Shown piece by piece: positions 40,590 to 51,762 of a stretch of 64,000 bases of DNA. A program made the translations under genes and the position numbers. A model generated the notes under the pieces. The model worked only from the letters and a program-made list of their open reading frames with translations. It ran no database searches and was not told the origin of the DNA. The stretch is from Chromatiales bacterium (GTDB taxonomy: Bacteria > Pseudomonadota > Gammaproteobacteria > SpSt-1174), in NCBI GenBank assembly GCA_014762505.1, contig JABURS010000035.1, positions 124,001 through 188,000 on the forward strand, in the 5' to 3' direction. How positions within the stretch are numbered: the first letter of the stretch is position 1; each line of letters opens with the position of its first letter.

Positions 40590-42098
40590 TTACAACCTCC
40601 ACCGCAGGGCGGCCAGCAGCCCCAGCACCAGGGCCGCCATCACCACCACCGGCCAGTTCCCCCAGCGGGCATAAGGCGTCATGCCCTCGTAGGGCTGCAC
40701 CTCGGCATTGAGCACATGCCGCTCGAACTGGGGGGAGACGGCGACCAGCCGCCCCCTGGCGTCGATGATGGCGGACACCCCCGTGTTGGTGGCACGCACC
40801 ATCCAGCGCCCGCTCTCCAGGGCACGCATGCGTGCGAGTTCCAGGTGTTGCCAGGGGGCGAGGCTGTCACCGAACCAGGCGTCGTTGCTGACGTTGATGA
40901 GATAGGCCGCTTCGGGCAGGGCCTCGATCACTTCCTCGCCGAAGGCGTCCTCGTAGCAGATCGAGGCGCCGACGGGGTGGCCGTTGACCTGCAGCAGCGG
41001 CCGGCCGCTGCCGGTACCCAGGTCGGACATGGGAATGACGACGAAGCGGTCCAGCCAGCCCAGCAGTCCGCGCAGCGGCGTGTACTCGCCGAAGGGGACG
41101 AGGTGGCGCTTGTGGTAGACGTCGAGCTCGCCGTCCAGGGCGACCAGGCTGTTGTAGTAGGTACCGTCCTGCGGGTCCCGCACGAAGATCCCGGTGACCA
41201 GCGCCGTCCCCTGGGCATGGGCATCGGCGGCCAGCGGCAGCAGGTAGTCCTCGGCCACCTGCCCGAGGGTGGCGGGGATGGCCGACTCCGGCCACACGAT
41301 CACGTCACGGCCGAAGTGCGCGCGGGTCAGCTTCTCGTAGAGCGCGAGGGTCGGCTGGAACTGCTCGCGCCGCCACTTGTCCTCCTGCGCGATGGACGGC
41401 TGAACGATGCTCACGCTCAGCGTCTCGCCCACCGGTCGCGTCCAGGGCAGCGCCGTCAGCAACAGCCCGCCCAGGACCAGGGCCACGACGCCACCACCGG
41501 CCACCCAGCGTCGCCGACCGGACAGCACCAGCAGACCGACCAGCCCCGCGGCCAGCAGCGCCGCCACCAGGCTCGCGCCATAGGCACCGAGCACCGGCGC
41601 ATAGCCCATCAGCCAGGAATCGACCTGCGGATGGCCGAGCAACAGCCAGGGAAAGCCGGTGAAGAGCCAGCCGCGCACCCACTCGTGGAGCACCCAGCCG
41701 AAGGGCAGTGCCATCAGCAGGGCCGGCGTACCCAACCTGAAACGGCGGCCAAGGCCCGCCAGCAGGCGGCCGATGATCGCGGGATAAAGTGCCAGCACGG
41801 CGATGAACAGCGCGGTGAACAGCCCGGCCAGCGGCGCCACCGCATTACCGAAGAGATGGATGCTGTTGTACACCCAGGACACGCCCACCCCGAACTGTCC
41901 CAGGCCGAACAGGTAGCCGCGCCAGAAGGCACGTCGCGGGGAGACCTGCAGCCAGAGCAGGAACAGCAGCGCGGGCGAGAGGATGGACAGCAGCCGCCAT
42001 TCGAAGGGGGCGAAGGCCAGCGGCAGCAGGGCACCGGCCACGAGCGCGAGCAGGTCACCCAGTCGCGGCCGGGCCGCGAGCCACTGCAGCCAGTTCAT
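40590..42098 (-). CDS. lnt: Apolipoprotein N-acyltransferase
   Basis: A 502-aa inner-membrane enzyme that adds the third acyl chain to apolipoproteins. The N-terminal half has about six membrane helices (for example LLSILSPALLFLLWLQ, LLMALPFGWVLHEWVRGW); the C-terminal half is a nitrilase domain with the catalytic Glu in VIVWPESAIPATL, Lys in VYHKRHLVPFGEYTP and Cys in ASICYEDAFGEEVI. Length matches Lnt (512 aa in E. coli). It starts 6 bp after corC. Lnt modifies LptE-type lipoproteins, whose gene is close by. Confidence 0.95.
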   Translation of the reverse strand: MNWLQWLAARPRLGDLLALVAGALLPLAFAPFEWRLLSILSPALLFLLWLQVSPRRAFWRGYLFGLGQFGVGVSWVYNSIHLFGNAVAPLAGLFTALFIAVLALYPAIIGRLLAGLGRRFRLGTPALLMALPFGWVLHEWVRGWLFTGFPWLLLGHPQVDSWLMGYAPVLGAYGASLVAALLAAGLVGLLVLSGRRRWVAGGGVVALVLGGLLLTALPWTRPVGETLSVSIVQPSIAQEDKWRREQFQPTLALYEKLTRAHFGRDVIVWPESAIPATLGQVAEDYLLPLAADAHAQGTALVTGIFVRDPQDGTYYNSLVALDGELDVYHKRHLVPFGEYTPLRGLLGWLDRFVVIPMSDLGTGSGRPLLQVNGHPVGASICYEDAFGEEVIEALPEAAYLINVSNDAWFGDSLAPWQHLELARMRALESGRWMVRATNTGVSAIIDARGRLVAVSPQFERHVLNAEVQPYEGMTPYARWGNWPVVVMAALVLGLLAALRWRL

Positions 42099-42104
42099 GC
42101 GGGA

Positions 42105-42977
42105 TCAGGCCTCGGGCTCGTCGCCGCCGTTGGCCCGCAGGCTGAGCTGCAGCAGATGGATGCGGCGATTGTCGGCGCGCAGCACCTTGAAGTCGAAGCG
42201 GTCGACCGTGATCTCCTCGCCGCGCTTGGGCACGTGGCCGAAGCGGTTCATCAGCAGGCCGCCGATGGTGTCGAACTCCTCGTCGCTGTACTCGGTGCCG
42301 AAGTATTCGTTGAATTCGTCGATCGGCGTCAGCGCCTTGACCGTATAGCGGTTGTCGGTGTGACGCAGGATGTCGTGGCCATCGTCGACGATGTCATGCT
42401 CGTCGTCGATCTCGCCGACGATCTGCTCGAGCACGTCCTCGATGGTCACCAGGCCCGACACGCCGCCGTACTCGTCCACCACGATGGCCATGTGGTTGTG
42501 GCTGTTGCGGAACTCGTTGAGCAGCACATTGAGACGCTTGCTCTCGGGGATGAAGACCGCCGGACGCAGGTAGTCCTGGATGTCGAAGTCCTCCTCGCGC
42601 TGCTCCGCCGCGTAGAAGCGCAGCAGGTCCTTGGCCAGCAGGATGCCCTCCACGTCATCGCGACTGTCGCCCACCACGGGGAACCGCGAATGGGCCGAGT
42701 CGATGATCACCGGCAGCATCTCCGCCACCCGCGCATCGTGCTCCACCACCACCATCTGCGAACGCGGGATCATGATGTCCCGTACCTGCATCTCCGAGAC
42801 CTGCAGCACGCCCTCGATCATGGCGAGCGCGTCCATGTCCAGCAGTTCCCGCTGCTGCGCCCCGCGTAGCAGTTCGATCAACTGCTCACGATCCCGGGGC
42901 TCCCCCAGCAGCACCTGGCTCAGGCGATCCAGCCAGCGCGACTGGGAGGAAGAGGTACTAGGTCGGTCTTCTTTCAT
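42105..42977 (-). CDS. corC: CorC/HlyC-type transporter accessory protein
   Basis: A 290-aa CorC (YbeX) protein: two CBS domains (about 60-185: MLDMDALAMIEGVLQVSEMQV, then VEGILLAKDLLRF) and a C-terminal CorC_HlyC domain (RYTVKALTPIDEFNEYFG). It is tied to magnesium and cobalt efflux. The start is the ATG at 42977 (MKEDRPSTSSSQSRWL); upstream in-frame codons are repeat-derived (QRTTDNGQRT) and should not be part of the protein. An alpha heptad array stands 8-41 bp upstream of the start, so no clear Shine-Dalgarno remains (only GGACAG). The gene lies between ybeY and lnt as usual, except for the inserted IVP gene. Confidence 0.93.
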   Translation of the reverse strand: MKEDRPSTSSSQSRWLDRLSQVLLGEPRDREQLIELLRGAQQRELLDMDALAMIEGVLQVSEMQVRDIMIPRSQMVVVEHDARVAEMLPVIIDSAHSRFPVVGDSRDDVEGILLAKDLLRFYAAEQREEDFDIQDYLRPAVFIPESKRLNVLLNEFRNSHNHMAIVVDEYGGVSGLVTIEDVLEQIVGEIDDEHDIVDDGHDILRHTDNRYTVKALTPIDEFNEYFGTEYSDEEFDTIGGLLMNRFGHVPKRGEEITVDRFDFKVLRADNRRIHLLQLSLRANGGDEPEA

Positions 42978-42984
42978 TTGAAAT

Positions 42985-43018
42985 GCTGTCCGTTGTCCGT
43001 TGTCAGTGGTCCGTTGTA
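42985..43018. repeat. Alpha heptad array, downstream arm of IVP cassette
   Basis: Heptads in plus orientation: GTCCGTT GTCCGTT GTCAGTG GTCCGTT GT. In the register of the gene strand they read AACGGAC CACTGAC AACGGAC AACGGAC. It lies between the IVP stop codon and the corC start. A 16-bp stretch of it (ACAACGGACCACTGAC on the minus strand) is an exact inverted match to the other arm upstream of the IVP gene. Confidence 0.9.
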
Positions 43019-43023
43019 AAAAC

Positions 43024-43407
43024 TCAGGCCCGTGGTGCATGGCCCGACGACTTTCCGATCGATTTTAGATAGGCATTCAGCCTTGGGCTAAATTCATCCA
43101 GCGTGACCCTGAGTCGGTCGATATCCTCGTCCGACAGCAGACCGCGCGTATATGCGCGGCGAAGCCAGTGCTGGACTTCCGTCAGAGACCCACGCGCGAT
43201 CCGTACGAACCGCCGGTTATCCTGATATGACCCGCGTGCATTACCTTCAGCAATATTCGCACCAATGCTGTCAGCTGCCCTGACGAGCTGTTTCCCGACC
43301 GTGTCCCGGGGGAACGGCTGCCATCTGGAGACGACCTCCCACACGGCATCGGCCAGGGTCTCGGCGAGTGCATAAACATGCAATTTCTGAAAATTCGGCT
43401 TCTGCAT
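43024..43407 (-). CDS. Four-helix-bundle protein of the 23S rRNA IVP / Avd-like family
   Basis: A 127-aa protein matching the four-helix-bundle family (TIGR02436-type). Helix 1: LHVYALAETLADAVWEVVSRW; then FPRDTVGKQLVRAADSIGANIAEGNARGS, the family hallmark (x-x-A-A-D-S-I-x-x-N-I-A-E-G); then RRFVRIARGSLTEVQHWLRRA and LDEFSPRLNAYLKSIGK. Members are encoded in 23S rRNA intervening sequences and, as Avd, assist reverse transcriptases in diversity-generating retroelements. Here the gene is in the ybeY-corC operon, co-directional, with a strong RBS (GGGAGG) and both sides flanked by inverted alpha heptad arrays. No reverse transcriptase is in the window. The function here is unknown. Confidence 0.9.
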   Translation of the reverse strand: MQKPNFQKLHVYALAETLADAVWEVVSRWQPFPRDTVGKQLVRAADSIGANIAEGNARGSYQDNRRFVRIARGSLTEVQHWLRRAYTRGLLSDEDIDRLRVTLDEFSPRLNAYLKSIGKSSGHAPRA

Positions 43408-43482
43408 ACAACCCTCCCTGGTCGAATGTCTCTCACCACCCGTCTCGAGCCATACCAGACCTCAGGGACCGGGAGTGTAACA

Positions 43483-43510
43483 ACTGACAACGGACCACTG
43501 ACGGCGTACG
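43483..43510. repeat. Alpha heptad array, upstream arm of IVP cassette
   Basis: Plus-strand heptads AACTGAC AACGGAC CACTGAC GGCGTAC spanning about 43482-43510. It is inverse to the array at 42985-43018, with 16 identical bases. It lies between the ybeY stop codon (43515-43517) and the leader of the IVP gene. Confidence 0.88.
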
Positions 43511-43514
43511 GTCT

Positions 43515-43973
43515 TTACGCATAAGGATCGGCAAAGCCTAAACCAGCCAGAATTTCCTTTTCAATCGTCTCCATCACCTCGGCCTCGACCTCGTCGATGT
43601 GGTCGTAGCCCTGCAGGTGCAGCAGGCCGTGCACCACCATGTGCGCCCAGTGGCCTGCCTCGCTCTTGCCCTGTTCGCGGGCCTCGGCCTGCACCACCGG
43701 GGTGCAGATGACGAGATCGCCCAGGTAGCCGCCGAGGTCCTCGGCAGGCAGGCCCGGCGGGGCCTCGAAAGGGAAGGAGAGCACGTTGGTGGGCCGGTCC
43801 TTGCCGCGGTAGTCACGGTTGAGCGTCTGGCTCTCGTCGGCCTCGACCAGGCGGATGACCACCTCGGCCTCGCCCTCGCCGCGCCAGGCGGCCTCGGCCC
43901 AGCGGGCGAGATCGGCATCGGCCGGGCGTGTGCCGGCAGCGGCGTCCTGCACCTCCACGGCGAGCCGGTTCAT
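43515..43973 (-). CDS. ybeY: rRNA maturation RNase YbeY
   Basis: A 152-aa zinc endoribonuclease used in 16S 3'-end processing and ribosome quality control. The family motif H-x3-H-x5-H is in [15 protein letters not shown] (near residue 115); [17 protein letters not shown] near 55 is the other hallmark. The start ATG at 43973 overlaps the stop of ybeZ (ATGA). It is followed by the IVP cassette instead of corC. Confidence 0.95.
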   Translation of the reverse strand: MNRLAVEVQDAAAGTRPADADLARWAEAAWRGEGEAEVVIRLVEADESQTLNRDYRGKDRPTNVLSFPFEAPPGLPAEDLGGYLGDLVICTPVVQAEAREQGKSEAGHWAHMVVHGLLHLQGYDHIDEVEAEVMETIEKEILAGLGFADPYA

Positions 43974-44977
43974 GCCTGGCCTTCGCCCTGCTCCGCGCGG
44001 TCGTAGGCCTGCACGATGCGCTGCACCAGCGGGTGTCGAACCACGTCGTGGGCGGTGAAGAAGCTGAAGCTCACGCCGTCCACGTCCTTCAGCACCTCGA
44101 TCACGTGGCGCAGGCCGGACTTCTGGTTGCGCGGCAGATCCACCTGGGTCACGTCGCCCGTGACCACGGCCGTGGAGCCGAAGCCGATGCGGGTGAGGAA
44201 CATCTTCATCTGCTCCACGGTGGTGTTCTGCGCCTCGTCCAGCAGGATGAAGGCGTCGTTCAGCGTGCGTCCGCGCATGTAGGCCAGCGGTGCGACCTCA
44301 ATGATGTTGCGCTCGATGAGCTTGGCCACCTTCTCGAAGCCCAGCATCTCATACAGCGCGTCGTACATGGGCCGCAGGTAGGGGTCGATCTTCTGCGCCA
44401 GGTCCCCAGGCAGGAAGCCCAGGCGCTCGCCGGCCTCCACCGCCGGACGCACCAGCACCAGGCGGCGCACCATGTCGCTCTCCAGGGCCTCCACGGCGGC
44501 GGCCACGGCCAGGTAGGTCTTGCCGGTACCGGCCGGGCCCACACCGAACACCAGGTCGTGCGACTGGATGGACTTGAGATAGCGTGCCTGGCTCGGCCCG
44601 CGCGCGCGGATGTTGCCGCGCTTGATGCGCAGGGTGAAGTCTTCCTTCGCCTCGGCCCGCTGCTCCAGCAGCTGCTCCACGCCGGATTCCTGCAGCCACA
44701 GGTGCACACTCTCGGGGGTGAGCTGCTCCTCGCGGGTCGCGCGGTACAGGTCGCGCAACAGTTCGCCCGCCGCCTGGGCCGGGCGGTGTTCGCCGATGAT
44801 GTTGAAGTGGTTCGCGCGATTGTTGATCTCCACCCCCAGCCGGCGCTCCAGCTGGCGCAGATGCTCGTCGAACTGGCCGCAGAGATTGGCCAGGCGCGCA
44901 TTGTCGGCGGGTTCGAGGGTCACGGCCACGGAACTCGGGTGGTCGTCGAGAACGGTTTCGGTCTGGATCTGAGCCAA
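43970..44977 (-). CDS. ybeZ: PhoH-like ATPase (YbeZ)
   Basis: A 335-aa PhoH-family P-loop protein. Walker A is [18 protein letters not shown] near residue 145, followed by [18 protein letters not shown] and the Walker B region [11 protein letters not shown] near 238. YbeZ binds YbeY and is thought to help in ribosome maturation. The N-terminal region (about 20-110) is more variable, with [19 protein letters not shown]. First gene of the ybeZ-ybeY unit, with a REP-like inverted repeat upstream towards miaB. Confidence 0.93.
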   Translation of the reverse strand: MAQIQTETVLDDHPSSVAVTLEPADNARLANLCGQFDEHLRQLERRLGVEINNRANHFNIIGEHRPAQAAGELLRDLYRATREEQLTPESVHLWLQESGVEQLLEQRAEAKEDFTLRIKRGNIRARGPSQARYLKSIQSHDLVFGVGPAGTGKTYLAVAAAVEALESDMVRRLVLVRPAVEAGERLGFLPGDLAQKIDPYLRPMYDALYEMLGFEKVAKLIERNIIEVAPLAYMRGRTLNDAFILLDEAQNTTVEQMKMFLTRIGFGSTAVVTGDVTQVDLPRNQKSGLRHVIEVLKDVDGVSFSFFTAHDVVRHPLVQRIVQAYDRAEQGEGQA

Positions 44978-45033
44978 GGAGCGGGTTACCTGCAGGAAAT
45001 ATCAGAGTGATGGGTCGAGTATACGTGATGATT

Positions 45034-45128
45034 CCCGTAGGAGCGCTGTTTCTGCCCTCTGGGTACGAGGCACGATTACGCCTCGCGGGGCCGGTCCAGA
45101 CAATCGCGCCCTGCGGCGCTCCTACGGG
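45034..45128. repeat. REP/BIME-like inverted repeat between ybeZ and miaB
   Basis: An exact 13-bp inverted repeat CCCGTAGGAGCGC (45034-45046) / GCGCTCCTACGGG (45116-45128) with about 69 bp between. The inner part has a second stem CGAGGC / GCCTCG (45066-45085 region) and the motif AATCGCGCC. It resembles the GTAGGAGCG-type repetitive extragenic palindromes known in gammaproteobacteria such as pseudomonads. It has no ORF. It lies in the spacer upstream of the ybeZ start and downstream of the miaB stop. Confidence 0.8.
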
Positions 45129-45155
45129 TCACAGATGGGGATATATCCAGGAAAT

Positions 45156-46523
45156 TCAAGCGCTCACCGCCACGCGCTCGCCGGTCTCGACATCCTCGAC
45201 CGCCACCACCTCGCCCCGCAGGGAGTTCGGCAGGGCCTCGGTGATGCGCACGTCGACGAAACGGCCGATCAGGCGTTCGTGGCCGTCGAAATTGACCACG
45301 CGGTTGTTCTCGGTGCGCCCGGCGAGCTGCCTCGGGTCCTTGCGCGAGGGACGCTCGACCAGCACGGACTGCACCGTGCCGACCATGGACTGGCTGATGG
45401 CCTCGGCCATCTCCAGGATGCGGGCCTGCAGGCGCGCCAGGCGGGCCTTCTTCGCCTCCAGCGGCACGTCGTCCGGCAGGGACGAGGCCGGCGTGCCGGG
45501 ACGGCGGCTGTAGATGAAGCTGAAGGAGGTGTCGAAGCCGATGTCCTCGATGAGCTTCATCGTGGCCTCGAAATCGGCGTCGGTCTCGCCCGGGAAGCCG
45601 ACGATGAAGTCCGACGACAGGCTGATCCCGGGCCGCGCCTCGCGCAGGCGACGGATCTTCTGCTTGTACTCCAGGGCCGTGTGGCCGCGCTTCATGGCCG
45701 CGAGGATGCGGTCCGAGCCGCTCTGCACCGGCAGGTGCAGGTGGCTGACGAGCTGCGGCACCTCGGCGAAGGCCTGGATCAGGGAATCGGAGAACTCCAC
45801 CGGATGGGAGGTGGTGAAGCGGATGCGGTCGATGCCGTCGATGGCCGCCACGTAATGGATCAGCAGGGCGAGGTCGGCGATCTCGCCATCGTGCATGCGC
45901 CCGCGGTAGGCGTTCACGTTCTGGCCAAGCAGGTTCACCTCGCGCACGCCCTGGGCCGCGAGCTGCACCACCTCGGCGATGACGTCGTCGAACGGCCGGC
46001 TGATCTCCTCGCCACGGGTATAGGGCACCACGCAGAAGGTGCAGTACTTCGAGCAGCCCTCCATCACCGAGACGAAGGCCGTCGGACCCTCGGCGCGCGG
46101 TTCCGGCAGGTTGTCGAACTTCTCGATCTCCGGGAAGGAGATATCGACGATGGGCATGTGGAAACGGCGCACGCCCTCGATCATCTCCGGCAGGCGGTGC
46201 AGGGTCTGCGGCCCGAAGACCACGTCCACACAGGGCGCCCGCTCCCGCAGGGCCTCGCCCTCCTGGCTCGCCACGCAGCCGCCCACGCCGATCACCAGGT
46301 CGGGTTTGCCGTCCTTCAGCGCCTTCCACTTGCCGAGCAGGGAGAATACCTTCTCCTGGGCCTTTTCCCGGATGGAGCAGGTATTCAGCAGCAGCACGTC
46401 CGCCTCCTCGGCGGACTGCGCGAGCTCCATGCCCTCAGACGCATTCAGCACGTCCAGCATCTTCGCCGAATCGTACTCGTTCATCTGACAGCCGTGGGTC
46501 TGGATGAAGACTTTCTTTGCCAT
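45156..46523 (-). CDS. miaB: tRNA-2-methylthio-N6-isopentenyladenosine37 synthase MiaB
   Basis: A 455-aa radical SAM methylthiotransferase that modifies A37 of tRNAs reading U-starting codons. The N-terminal UPF0004 domain binds a second 4Fe-4S cluster via [20 protein letters not shown] and [11 protein letters not shown]; the radical SAM motif [16 protein letters not shown] is near residue 157; the C-terminal TRAM domain covers the last 65 residues ([19 protein letters not shown]). The ATG at 46523 ([13 protein letters not shown]) is standard. In the usual operon miaB precedes ybeZ. Confidence 0.95.
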   Translation of the reverse strand: MAKKVFIQTHGCQMNEYDSAKMLDVLNASEGMELAQSAEEADVLLLNTCSIREKAQEKVFSLLGKWKALKDGKPDLVIGVGGCVASQEGEALRERAPCVDVVFGPQTLHRLPEMIEGVRRFHMPIVDISFPEIEKFDNLPEPRAEGPTAFVSVMEGCSKYCTFCVVPYTRGEEISRPFDDVIAEVVQLAAQGVREVNLLGQNVNAYRGRMHDGEIADLALLIHYVAAIDGIDRIRFTTSHPVEFSDSLIQAFAEVPQLVSHLHLPVQSGSDRILAAMKRGHTALEYKQKIRRLREARPGISLSSDFIVGFPGETDADFEATMKLIEDIGFDTSFSFIYSRRPGTPASSLPDDVPLEAKKARLARLQARILEMAEAISQSMVGTVQSVLVERPSRKDPRQLAGRTENNRVVNFDGHERLIGRFVDVRITEALPNSLRGEVVAVEDVETGERVAVSA

Positions 46524-46635
46524 CGCGGAATTATACAAGGCGGGAGAAGAAGACGACAGAACGGCAGCCAGCGCCCATCGCGGCTGCCGTCTCATCGAGG
46601 CGGCAGATCAGGCCCTGCCGCCGACGCATGAAGGC

Positions 46636-47109
46636 CTAGAACGGGATGTCGTCGTCGAAGTCGTCCATCGAGGGCGCAGGCTGGCTCGGGGCCTGGGACG
46701 GGGCGGACGACTGGCTGCCGCGGCCCTGGGGCGCGGAGTCGTAGGGGGCGTCGCCACCACGCCCACCGCCGGCACCGCCACCGAGCATCTGCATCTCGGA
46801 GGCGACGATCTCGGTGGTGTAGCGGTCCTGGCCGTCCTGGCCCTGCCACTTGCGGGTGCGCAGGCTGCCTTCGACGTAGACCTGGGAGCCCTTGCGCAGG
46901 TATTCGCCGGCGATCTCGGCCAGGCGGTTGAAGAAGACCACGCGGTGCCACTCGGTGCGTTCCTGGCGCTCGCCGGTGTTCTTGTCCTTCCACTGGTCGG
47001 TGGTGGCCAGGGAGATATTGGTAACGGCGCCGCCGCTGGGCATGTACTTCACTTCGGGGTCGTTACCCAGGTTGCCGACCAGGATGACCTTGTTTACTCC
47101 GCGTGCCAT
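46636..47109 (-). CDS. ssb: Single-stranded DNA-binding protein
   Basis: A 157-aa SSB. The OB-fold covers residues 1-110 ([38 protein letters not shown]), then a Gly/Ser/Pro/Gln-rich linker, and the acidic C-terminal tip DDFDDDIPF that binds partners such as RecQ and PriA. It is a tetramer in the family. A strong RBS (AGAGGGGAGA) precedes the ATG. It lies just after the MFS gene, with uvrA on the other side of the divergent region; the ssb-MFS-uvrA cluster is conserved in pseudomonads. Confidence 0.96.
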   Translation of the reverse strand: MARGVNKVILVGNLGNDPEVKYMPSGGAVTNISLATTDQWKDKNTGERQERTEWHRVVFFNRLAEIAGEYLRKGSQVYVEGSLRTRKWQGQDGQDRYTTEIVASEMQMLGGGAGGGRGGDAPYDSAPQGRGSQSSAPSQAPSQPAPSMDDFDDDIPF

Positions 47110-47154
47110 GTGTCTCCCCTCTTCTTGAGATGCGTTGATGCTGATCGGCCAATT

Positions 47155-48507
47155 CTACGCAGGGCTAGCCGAGAATTCACGCAAACCCTGTTCGTCCAGT
47201 GCGTGGCGCTCGACCTTGAGGTAGGCCACGCCCTCTTCGTGGGCGATGACGGCCTCGGCCACGCCCCGCACGGCGGTGAGGCGTCGCACGAGATCGCGGG
47301 CCCGGGCGGCATCCATGGGGCCGACGTTGAGCAGGTAGCTGGAGAGATACCGCGGGTGACGCATGGTGGCCGCCACCAGCAGCCAGGCCGCCACGCTCAG
47401 GCTGGTGAACCAGAACACGCCGTCGGCGCCAAAACGGCCGGCCAGGGCCCCGCCCACCGCACCGCCGACGAAGATGCCGAGGAACTGCGCGGTGGAGTAC
47501 ACGCCCATGGCGGTGCCCTTGCGGTCCGGCGGGGCGAACTTGGCCACCAGCGAGGGCAACGAGGCCTCGAGCACGATGAAGGCCCAGAAATACAGGAACA
47601 GGGCCACGGCGAGCCCGGTCAGGCCGTCGACCAGCAGGTAGGCGAGCTGGGCCAAGCCCAGCAGGGCGATGGCGCCCAGGAACACGGGCTTCATGCGCCG
47701 GTGCTTTTCGGCCACGATGATGAACGGGATCATGGCCAGGAAGGCGATGACCAGCACCGGCAGGTAGATGAGCCAGTGCTGGGCGCCCGGCAGGCCGGCC
47801 CCGACCAGCAGCGGCGGGATGACGATGAAGTTGGCCATCATGCTCATGTGCAGGACGAAGATACCCAGGTCCAGGCGCAGCAGCTGGCCGTCACGCAGCA
47901 CGCTGCCGAGGCTGGCGGGCTCGGTCTGGGCGTCGCGGTGAAAACGCACGGCGGCCGGACGCGGCACGACGAAGGCGATGATGCCGATGGCAATCACGGC
48001 CAGCGCGGCGGTGATCCAGAAGATGCCGGGCACGCCGATCCAGCGATCCAGCACCGGGCCGCCGATCATGGCCACGGCGAAGGCAATGCCGATGCTCATG
48101 CCGATGACGGCCATGGCCTTGGCGCGGTGCTCCTCCCGGGTGAGGTCCGCGGCCAGGGCCATCAGGGCGGCCGCCACGGCCCCGGCGCCCTGCAGGGCGC
48201 GGCCGAGGATGACGCCGTGGATGGAATCGGCGGTGGCGGCCAGCACGCTGCCCAGGGTGAAGACGACCAGCCCCCCGATGATCACCGGCTTGCGGCCCAG
48301 GCGGTCGGAGAGCATGCCCAGCGGCAGCTGGAAGGCGGCCTGGGTGAAGCCGTAGACGCCCAGCGCCATGCCCACCAGGAAGGGCGTGACGCCGGCCAGG
48401 TCCTCGGCGTAGAGGGCGAACACCGGCAGGATCATGAACAGGCCGAGCATGCGCACGGCATACACGCTGCCCAGCGAGAACGCGGCACGCCTCTCGCGCG
48501 GGGTCAT
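47155..48507 (-). CDS. MFS transporter with C-terminal YAM-like domain (YajR-like)
   Basis: A 450-aa major facilitator. It has the 12-helix MFS pattern with the inter-helix motif [16 protein letters not shown] near residue 66 (motif A: G-x-L-x-D-R-x-G-R-K). After TM12 a 65-residue ferredoxin-like tail ([20 protein letters not shown], then [15 protein letters not shown]) matches the YAM domain of E. coli YajR. The substrate of YajR is unknown. The ATG at 48507 starts [10 protein letters not shown]; a TTG about 24 nt upstream is possible, as AGGAAAGG precedes it. Divergent from uvrA. Confidence 0.87.
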   Translation of the reverse strand: MTPRERRAAFSLGSVYAVRMLGLFMILPVFALYAEDLAGVTPFLVGMALGVYGFTQAAFQLPLGMLSDRLGRKPVIIGGLVVFTLGSVLAATADSIHGVILGRALQGAGAVAAALMALAADLTREEHRAKAMAVIGMSIGIAFAVAMIGGPVLDRWIGVPGIFWITAALAVIAIGIIAFVVPRPAAVRFHRDAQTEPASLGSVLRDGQLLRLDLGIFVLHMSMMANFIVIPPLLVGAGLPGAQHWLIYLPVLVIAFLAMIPFIIVAEKHRRMKPVFLGAIALLGLAQLAYLLVDGLTGLAVALFLYFWAFIVLEASLPSLVAKFAPPDRKGTAMGVYSTAQFLGIFVGGAVGGALAGRFGADGVFWFTSLSVAAWLLVAATMRHPRYLSSYLLNVGPMDAARARDLVRRLTAVRGVAEAVIAHEEGVAYLKVERHALDEQGLREFSASPA

Positions 48508-48790
48508 CTGGTCGGAATAACCGGACTTCAAAGCCTTTCCTTTCTGCCTGGGGAGATCGCGGGAGGCGTATCTTAACAAGATTCCCCCCGCAGCATGGTA
48601 TCGGGGACGTGAGGCGCCCGATGAACGCCCCACTCCCCCGTCTTTCCCGTGGCGACGGGAATCCTGCCGGTGCGGATCAATCCCGTGGCGTTTGTGTAGT
48701 ACACTGGGCTGTTTCGCCGGCCGCCCCCCGAGCCGGGGGATTTGACTGGCACAACAGCTCCGCCTACGAGCCACTGGATTCGGTAAGCCC

Positions 48791-51652
<2,862 letters not shown>

Positions 51653-51670
51653 CAGGGGCGCGCCTGGCGC

Positions 51671-51735
51671 GCCAAACCGGTTTGGCTCTGTCCTCTGTGA
51701 CCGCTGTGTGGCGCACAGACCTTCACGCCTAACGC
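51671..51735. repeat. 16-bp palindrome plus degenerate CTCTGTG units and beta tail
   Basis: A perfect palindrome GCCAAACCGGTTTGGC (51671-51686) overlaps the start of delta-type units CTCTGTC, CTCTGTG-AC-CGCTGTG and TGGCG (51686-51712), then CAGACCTTCACGCCTAACGCC (split as AGAC-CTTCACGCC-TAACGCC), the same junction as at 5.9 and 28.7 kb (AGAC, then CGCCT, then ACGCC). Two GGCGCGCC palindromes (51657-51664 and 51666-51673) lie just before. All of it sits between uvrA and the next gene. The first unit has lost two bases. Confidence 0.65.
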
Positions 51736-51762
51736 CGGACACGACTACGCTCCGGGGGCACC

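Noticed and set aside
43024-43407. IVP gene as evidence that a 23S rRNA gene lies here
   Set aside because: No rRNA sequence flanks it; ybeY and corC are directly adjacent on both sides.
42985-43510. IVP cassette as a classical insertion sequence with terminal inverted repeats
   Set aside because: No transposase or DDE/HUH signature, and I could not see a target-site duplication outside the arrays; the term IS is not justified, though mobility remains possible.
48508-48790. LexA/SOS box upstream of uvrA
   Set aside because: I scanned for CTG-N10-CAG; only imperfect matches such as CTGGCACAACAG with a six-base centre were found.
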